Shown here piece by piece: positions 5,350 through 8,473 of a stretch of DNA of 8,473 bases; positions within the stretch are counted from its first letter, which is position 1; each line of letters opens with the position of its first letter. Under the pieces are notes generated by a model. It was not told the DNA's origin. It saw only the letters and a list, made by a program, of their open reading frames with translations, and ran no database searches. Origin of the DNA: Methanobrevibacter ruminantium (GTDB lineage: Archaea; Methanobacteriota; Methanobacteria; Methanobacteriales; Methanobacteriaceae); contig SFKZ01000036.1 in NCBI GenBank assembly GCA_004553595.1, positions 1 to 8,473 of the forward strand, given 5' to 3'. A program made the translations under genes and the position numbers.

Positions 5350-5649
5350 ATGAAAGACTCTGAGAAAATTATTATAGAATTAATCAAGTTGTCTAAAAAT
5401 CGAGAGAAAATATTCAAGGCATTAGACGGAGAGACATTAAAGCCTACAAATATAAGCAAAAAGACTAATATCCCTAGTAACAACGTAAGTCGTATCTTAA
5501 GCCAATTACGAGAAAAGAATTTAGTTCGTTTATTAAATCCTGAAACCAAACGGGGCAGATTATATGAATTGACAGACTATGGAAAAGAAATTTTAGATTT
5601 AATGAAATCCCAATTAAGATTCCTTAAATTTAGAAAAAAAAATAATTAA
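5350..5649 (+). CDS. Small winged helix-turn-helix transcriptional regulator
   Basis: The 99-residue basic protein is essentially one winged-helix domain. An N-terminal helix (about 4-24) is followed by KALDGETLKPTNISKKTNIPSNNVSRILSQLREKNLV. There TNISKKTNI is the first HTH helix and SNNVSRILSQLREK (43-56) the recognition helix. The wing is VRLLNPETKRGRLYELTDYG (59-78), and a final helix ends in a lysine-rich tail. This resembles the MarR/ArsR-type single-domain regulators common in methanogens. No ligand domain or metal-binding cysteines are visible (the protein has no cysteine). The ATG has GAAGGGAT 4 nt upstream. It is the only plus-strand gene here: divergent from polB2 across a repeat-rich 323-nt region and convergent with the exonuclease gene. 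The repeats suggest autoregulation and possibly an effect on polB2 (inference). Targets are unknown. Confidence 0.85.
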   Translation: MKDSEKIIIELIKLSKNREKIFKALDGETLKPTNISKKTNIPSNNVSRILSQLREKNLVRLLNPETKRGRLYELTDYGKEILDLMKSQLRFLKFRKKNN

Positions 5650-5709
5650 AGAAATAAAAATAATAATAGAAAAATAGCTAAAAAATAATTAAATAAATTA
5701 AAAATAAAA
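5650..5709 (-). terminator. Convergent gap with U-rich terminator for the exonuclease gene
   Basis: Only 60 nt separate the stops of the winged-helix and exonuclease genes. On the minus strand the gap is T-rich, with T5 and T6 runs that could end the exonuclease transcript. On the plus strand there is no T run, so a terminator for the winged-helix gene is not visible before the opposing gene. Confidence 0.4.
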
Positions 5710-6486
5710 TTATATTTCTATTTCTAAAGCTATAGGACAATGATCAGAACCCATTACATCCGCTTTGATATATGATGCCTTGACATTGTCTTTAAATTCT
5801 TCATTTACAAAGAAGTAATCCAAACGCCATCCCACATTTCTTTCTCTAGCACGGGTTCTATAACTCCACCAGGTATATTTGTCCCTTTCATCTTCATGCA
5901 ACATTCTAAAAGTATCAATATACCCATTATCAAGGAATTTAGTTACCCATTCTCTTTCTACAGGCAAGAAACCTGAGACATCCTCATTATTTTTTGGTCT
6001 TGCAAGATCTATTTCCTTATGAGCAGTGTTCAAGTCACCGCAAATCACCAAATTGTGACCTTTATCCCTTAAGTCATTAGTGTAATCAAGGAATGCATCA
6101 TAGAAGTCAAGCTTATACCTTAACCTATCATCATTCATACCACCATTAGGATAGTAAATGTTTAAAAGAGTGAAACCATCAAAATCCAATCTTTGAAGTC
6201 TTCCTTCAACATCAAACTTGTCAATTCCCATACCAGAATAAACTTCTTTAGGTTCAATAGTTGTATAAGTTGCTACACCACTGTATCCCTTCCTTTCTGC
6301 AGAATTGAAATAACTTGTATAGTCTGGAATATTCACTAATTTTTTAGGCAATTGGTCTATTTGAGCCTTGGTTTCCTGAAGGCATACAATATCTGCTTTT
6401 TCCGCATTAAACCAATCTAAGAAACCTTTTTTATGAATAGCTCTAATACCATTTACATTCCATGAAATAAGTCTTATATCAGTCAT
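5710..6486 (-). CDS. xth: Exonuclease III-family AP/uridine endonuclease (Mth212-type)
   Basis: The 258-residue product has all the ExoIII family motifs. These are SWNVNGIRA (N10), LQETK (E38, metal ligand), YSGVATYT (68-75), GRLQRLDF (95-102), NIYYPNG (Y111), GDLNTAHKEIDL (D151 and N153), WRLDYFFV (220-227) and GSDHCP (D248, H249). These enzymes cut DNA 5' of abasic sites and have 3'-5' exonuclease activity. The Methanothermobacter homologue Mth212 is of near-identical length and also incises directly at 2'-deoxyuridine, replacing uracil glycosylase. Orthology to Mth212 is inferred from lineage, length and the nearby polB2; I cannot confirm uridine activity from motifs. The ATG at 6486 is preferred to an upstream GTG at 6495, because the GTGA of that GTG serves better as the ribosome-binding site. 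pheS lies 125 nt upstream. Confidence 0.93.
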   Translation of the reverse strand: MTDIRLISWNVNGIRAIHKKGFLDWFNAEKADIVCLQETKAQIDQLPKKLVNIPDYTSYFNSAERKGYSGVATYTTIEPKEVYSGMGIDKFDVEGRLQRLDFDGFTLLNIYYPNGGMNDDRLRYKLDFYDAFLDYTNDLRDKGHNLVICGDLNTAHKEIDLARPKNNEDVSGFLPVEREWVTKFLDNGYIDTFRMLHEDERDKYTWWSYRTRARERNVGWRLDYFFVNEEFKDNVKASYIKADVMGSDHCPIALEIEI

Positions 6487-6490
6487 AAAA

Positions 6491-6496
6491 ATCACA
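6491..6496 (-). promoter_or_regulatory. TGTGAT ribosome-binding site deciding the exonuclease start
   Basis: TGTGAT matches five of the six bases of GGTGAT and lies 4 nt before the ATG at 6486. The in-frame GTG at 6495 is part of this site, would have no ribosome-binding site of its own, and would add only three residues. Confidence 0.5.
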
Positions 6497-6544
6497 TTTA
6501 AACAATAATTTAAAAATTGAAAAATTAAAAAATCAATAATTGAA

Positions 6545-6611
6545 TAATTAATAATAAAAAATTAAGTAAAAAAATAAAAAAAGAATAAAAATAAAAAGAT
6601 AAAGATTGAAA
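6545..6611 (-). terminator. U-rich terminator after pheS
   Basis: The minus strand past the pheS stop holds successive T5, T7 and T6 tracts within about 65 nt, a typical archaeal U-tract termination region. It makes full cotranscription of pheS and the exonuclease gene uncertain. No convincing separate exonuclease promoter stands out in the remaining 6487-6544. Confidence 0.45.
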
Positions 6612-8159
6612 TTAATCGAACCTTACTCCTTCTTCTAAAGGAACTTCTCTTAACCAGCTAATGTCACTCTTATAGAGCATTCTAATATCAGATAAATCAT
6701 ATCTGATCATAGCAAGACGTTCAATACCTAAACCGAATGCCAATGCTGGTGTGTTGATTCCTAAAGGCTCTAGAACTTCTGGTCTGAACATTCCGCAACC
6801 ACCAAGTTCAATCCAGCTTTCCTTTTCTTCCAAGTAAATTTCACACTCAGTTGAAAGATAGGTGTAAGGGAAATAAGCAGGTCTGAATCTTACTTCAAAT
6901 CCTAATTTCTTATAGAATTCCTTTAAAGTACCTAATAAGTTTTGATAATTGATTCCAGGAGCAGCAACAAGCCCTTCAACTTGATGGAATTCTGGTAAAT
7001 GTTTATAATCGAAAGTTTCTCTTCTGAATACTCTTCCCACTGAAAACATCTTAATAGGAAGTTCACCTTTTGCAAGTCTTTGAGTGGAAATTCCTGTAGT
7101 GTGGGTTCTTAAGACAGATTGGCGAGCAATATCCTCATCCCAATCATAGTTCCAACCTTCTGAACTGGTATTTCCACCATCTTCATGAGTTCTAGCTACT
7201 TTTTGAACAAGTTCATCATCTGGCAAATCACAAGTCAATGGATTTTTCACATAAAAGGTATCCTGCATTTCTCTTGCAGCATGGTCTTGAGGTTGGAAGA
7301 GAGAATCAAAATTCCAGAAAGCAGATTCCAAATAATCCCCTTTATCTTCAGTGAATCCCATATTCAAGAAGATTTCTCTAATTTCCTGAATGATTCTTCT
7401 TAAAGGATGCTCTTTACCTGGGAAGAATATAGGGTACTCTGCATTGATATCATAAGGTCTGTATTTCAAGTCTTTCCAAGATCCTTCCTTAAGCTGTTGA
7501 TGAGTCAATTGGGTAGCTTCCTCTTCAATGGTAAAGCCAAGCTCTAAAATTTCACGACCTAAATCGGTTAATTCAAAGCTGTGAAGAGTTGTCTTTTGCT
7601 CAGCAATAAGGTTTTTCCTTTCTTTAAGTGCAGATAAACCTTTAGCCATATCCTCATCCAATTGCTCTTTAGAAACTTGTGCCTTTTCAATAAGGGTTCT
7701 TAATAAGGATTCATCATCCCCTAATTTTTCTTTGCTGGATTCACCTACATCAGTAATGGATAATACTCCCTTATCCATTTTTGCCCAGCTTTTACGAACC
7801 AACCAACCAATTGAGATATTGACTTCCTTTTTGTCAAGCCCGTCTAAACCAGCCAAATCCTTCATAGCCAATTGCTTTTTATCCTGCAATACCTTTAGGA
7901 TTCTCCTTTCAGGAAGGCCTATTTCAGCATATTTTTTACCATTATCAGTCAAGCTAAATTTCTCTTTTGTCTCTTTGTTTACAATGATGATTCCTTTAGA
8001 AGCTAATGATCCTGCAGCACTCATAACTGATTTAATATTCAAACCAGTGTTTTCAGCTATTTCGTCAGGAGTTGCATTTTCATTAATCTCTAACTCTTTT
8101 AATAGCTTTTTTTCATAAATATGTAATTCATTAATAATTTTATTAATATCTTCACTCAT
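6612..8159 (-). CDS. pheS: Phenylalanyl-tRNA synthetase alpha subunit
   Basis: The 515-residue protein is the archaeal/eukaryotic form of PheS, longer than the bacterial one (about 330-350 residues). The first 210 residues carry winged-helix-like modules, seen as repeated SLTDNGKKYAEIG, LSITDVGE and FELTDLGREILELG strands. The class II catalytic domain follows: HPLRRIIQEIREIFLNMGF (251-269, motif 1), FWNFDSLFQPQDHAAREMQDTFY (281-303), motif 2 FRRETFD...HLPEFHQVEG (378-396), and motif 3 AFGLGIERLAMIRY (474-487) with its ATP-binding arginine. With PheT it forms the alpha2beta2 enzyme that charges tRNA-Phe. pheT is not visible: downstream comes the exonuclease gene, so pheS is separated from pheT at least on that side. 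The ATG has GGTGT 4 nt upstream. Sequence quality is good throughout, with no frameshift. Confidence 0.98.
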   Translation of the reverse strand: MSEDINKIINELHIYEKKLLKELEINENATPDEIAENTGLNIKSVMSAAGSLASKGIIIVNKETKEKFSLTDNGKKYAEIGLPERRILKVLQDKKQLAMKDLAGLDGLDKKEVNISIGWLVRKSWAKMDKGVLSITDVGESSKEKLGDDESLLRTLIEKAQVSKEQLDEDMAKGLSALKERKNLIAEQKTTLHSFELTDLGREILELGFTIEEEATQLTHQQLKEGSWKDLKYRPYDINAEYPIFFPGKEHPLRRIIQEIREIFLNMGFTEDKGDYLESAFWNFDSLFQPQDHAAREMQDTFYVKNPLTCDLPDDELVQKVARTHEDGGNTSSEGWNYDWDEDIARQSVLRTHTTGISTQRLAKGELPIKMFSVGRVFRRETFDYKHLPEFHQVEGLVAAPGINYQNLLGTLKEFYKKLGFEVRFRPAYFPYTYLSTECEIYLEEKESWIELGGCGMFRPEVLEPLGINTPALAFGLGIERLAMIRYDLSDIRMLYKSDISWLREVPLEEGVRFD

Positions 8160-8202
8160 CTAAACACCAGATGCTTTTTTATAATTAATTGATAAGAATA
8201 AT

Positions 8203-8257
8203 TGATAGATTAAATTTAATGTTTACTTTGGATAAAAATTATTCAAATTATCTATCA
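8203..8257. promoter_or_regulatory. Widely spaced 8-bp inverted repeat upstream of pheS
   Basis: TGATAGAT at 8203-8210 and its complement ATCTATCA at 8250-8257 flank a 39-nt stretch containing the candidate TATA near 8213. The same ATCTATCA octamer occurs twice in the tandem repeats near the winged-helix gene (5168-5175, 5179-5186). It may be a binding-site pair, but about one chance occurrence of the octamer is expected in a window of this composition. Confidence 0.25.
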
Positions 8258-8387
8258 TTCCATAATATTATAATATATCTCTAATCTAATTAATAAATAT
8301 ATTCAAAAATAGGAATTTTAAATTTTAATAAAAATTGGATAAAATAAGAAAATGAGAAAATGAAAAAAATAAGAAAAAAGAAAATCA

Positions 8388-8427
<40 letters not shown>

Positions 8428-8473
8428 TTATTGAAATAAAATCCATCCTTATTTGATTAAAATCATGTTTTTT

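Noticed and set aside
5211..5549. 112-codon minus-strand frame with a hydrophobic stretch
   Set aside because: It begins at a TTG inside the winged-helix gene, lies antisense to it and runs into the intergenic repeats. Low-complexity AT-rich DNA explains the hydrophobic translation.
7185..8118. Plus-strand frames of 72 and 128 codons
   Set aside because: Both are antisense to pheS, which is intact along its full length.

Overview
The window is AT-rich archaeal DNA, most likely from Methanobrevibacter or a close relative in the Methanobacteriales. Four things point there: ribosomal protein S8e; an archaeal/eukaryotic-type PheS; a family-B DNA polymerase present only as its C-terminal piece (the split PolB known from Methanothermobacter); and a HypE suited to a hydrogenotrophic methanogen. 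Intergenic DNA is extremely A/T-rich, with U-tract terminators and TATA-type promoters. The species cannot be fixed from this sequence alone.

Layout: eight of the nine genes are on the minus strand. Read in the direction of transcription (right to left) they are pheS (8159-6612), an exonuclease III-family gene (6486-5710), polB2 (5026-4346), a HAD-family hydrolase (4159-3479), rps8e (3014-2637), hypE (2283-1273), an RDD-family membrane protein (1232-807) and a Cas4-like PD-(D/E)XK nuclease (688 to beyond the left edge). The only plus-strand gene is a 99-residue winged-helix regulator (5350-5649). It is divergent from polB2 and convergent with the exonuclease gene.

Most of the genes are housekeeping: translation (PheS, S8e), replication and repair (PolB2 with a C-terminal PCNA-binding motif, an ExoIII/Mth212-type endonuclease) and [NiFe]-hydrogenase maturation (HypE). 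In Methanothermobacter thermautotrophicus the PolB2 and uridine-endonuclease genes have nearby locus numbers (MTH208, MTH212), so this replication/repair neighbourhood looks conserved. hypE and the RDD gene are 40 nt apart and probably cotranscribed; the others have longer gaps and probably their own signals.

The least explained DNA is intergenic. (1) The 323-nt region between polB2 and the winged-helix gene holds four 11-bp tandem repeats ending in a 9-bp-arm inverted repeat, a 12-bp palindrome, and an 18-bp direct repeat abutting the regulator's ribosome-binding site. (2) The 464-nt region between the HAD gene and rps8e holds a strong TATA region and, about 160 nt downstream, a hairpin followed by U6, which together could define a small RNA or a leader. 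(3) An 18-bp tandem repeat duplicates a BRE/TATA-like element upstream of the HAD gene. (4) A perfect (AAT)12 tract lies upstream of pheS. I see no CRISPR array, insertion sequence, tRNA or rRNA. I found no clearly new multi-gene system; the candidates worth following are these non-coding elements and the Cas4-like gene at the edge.
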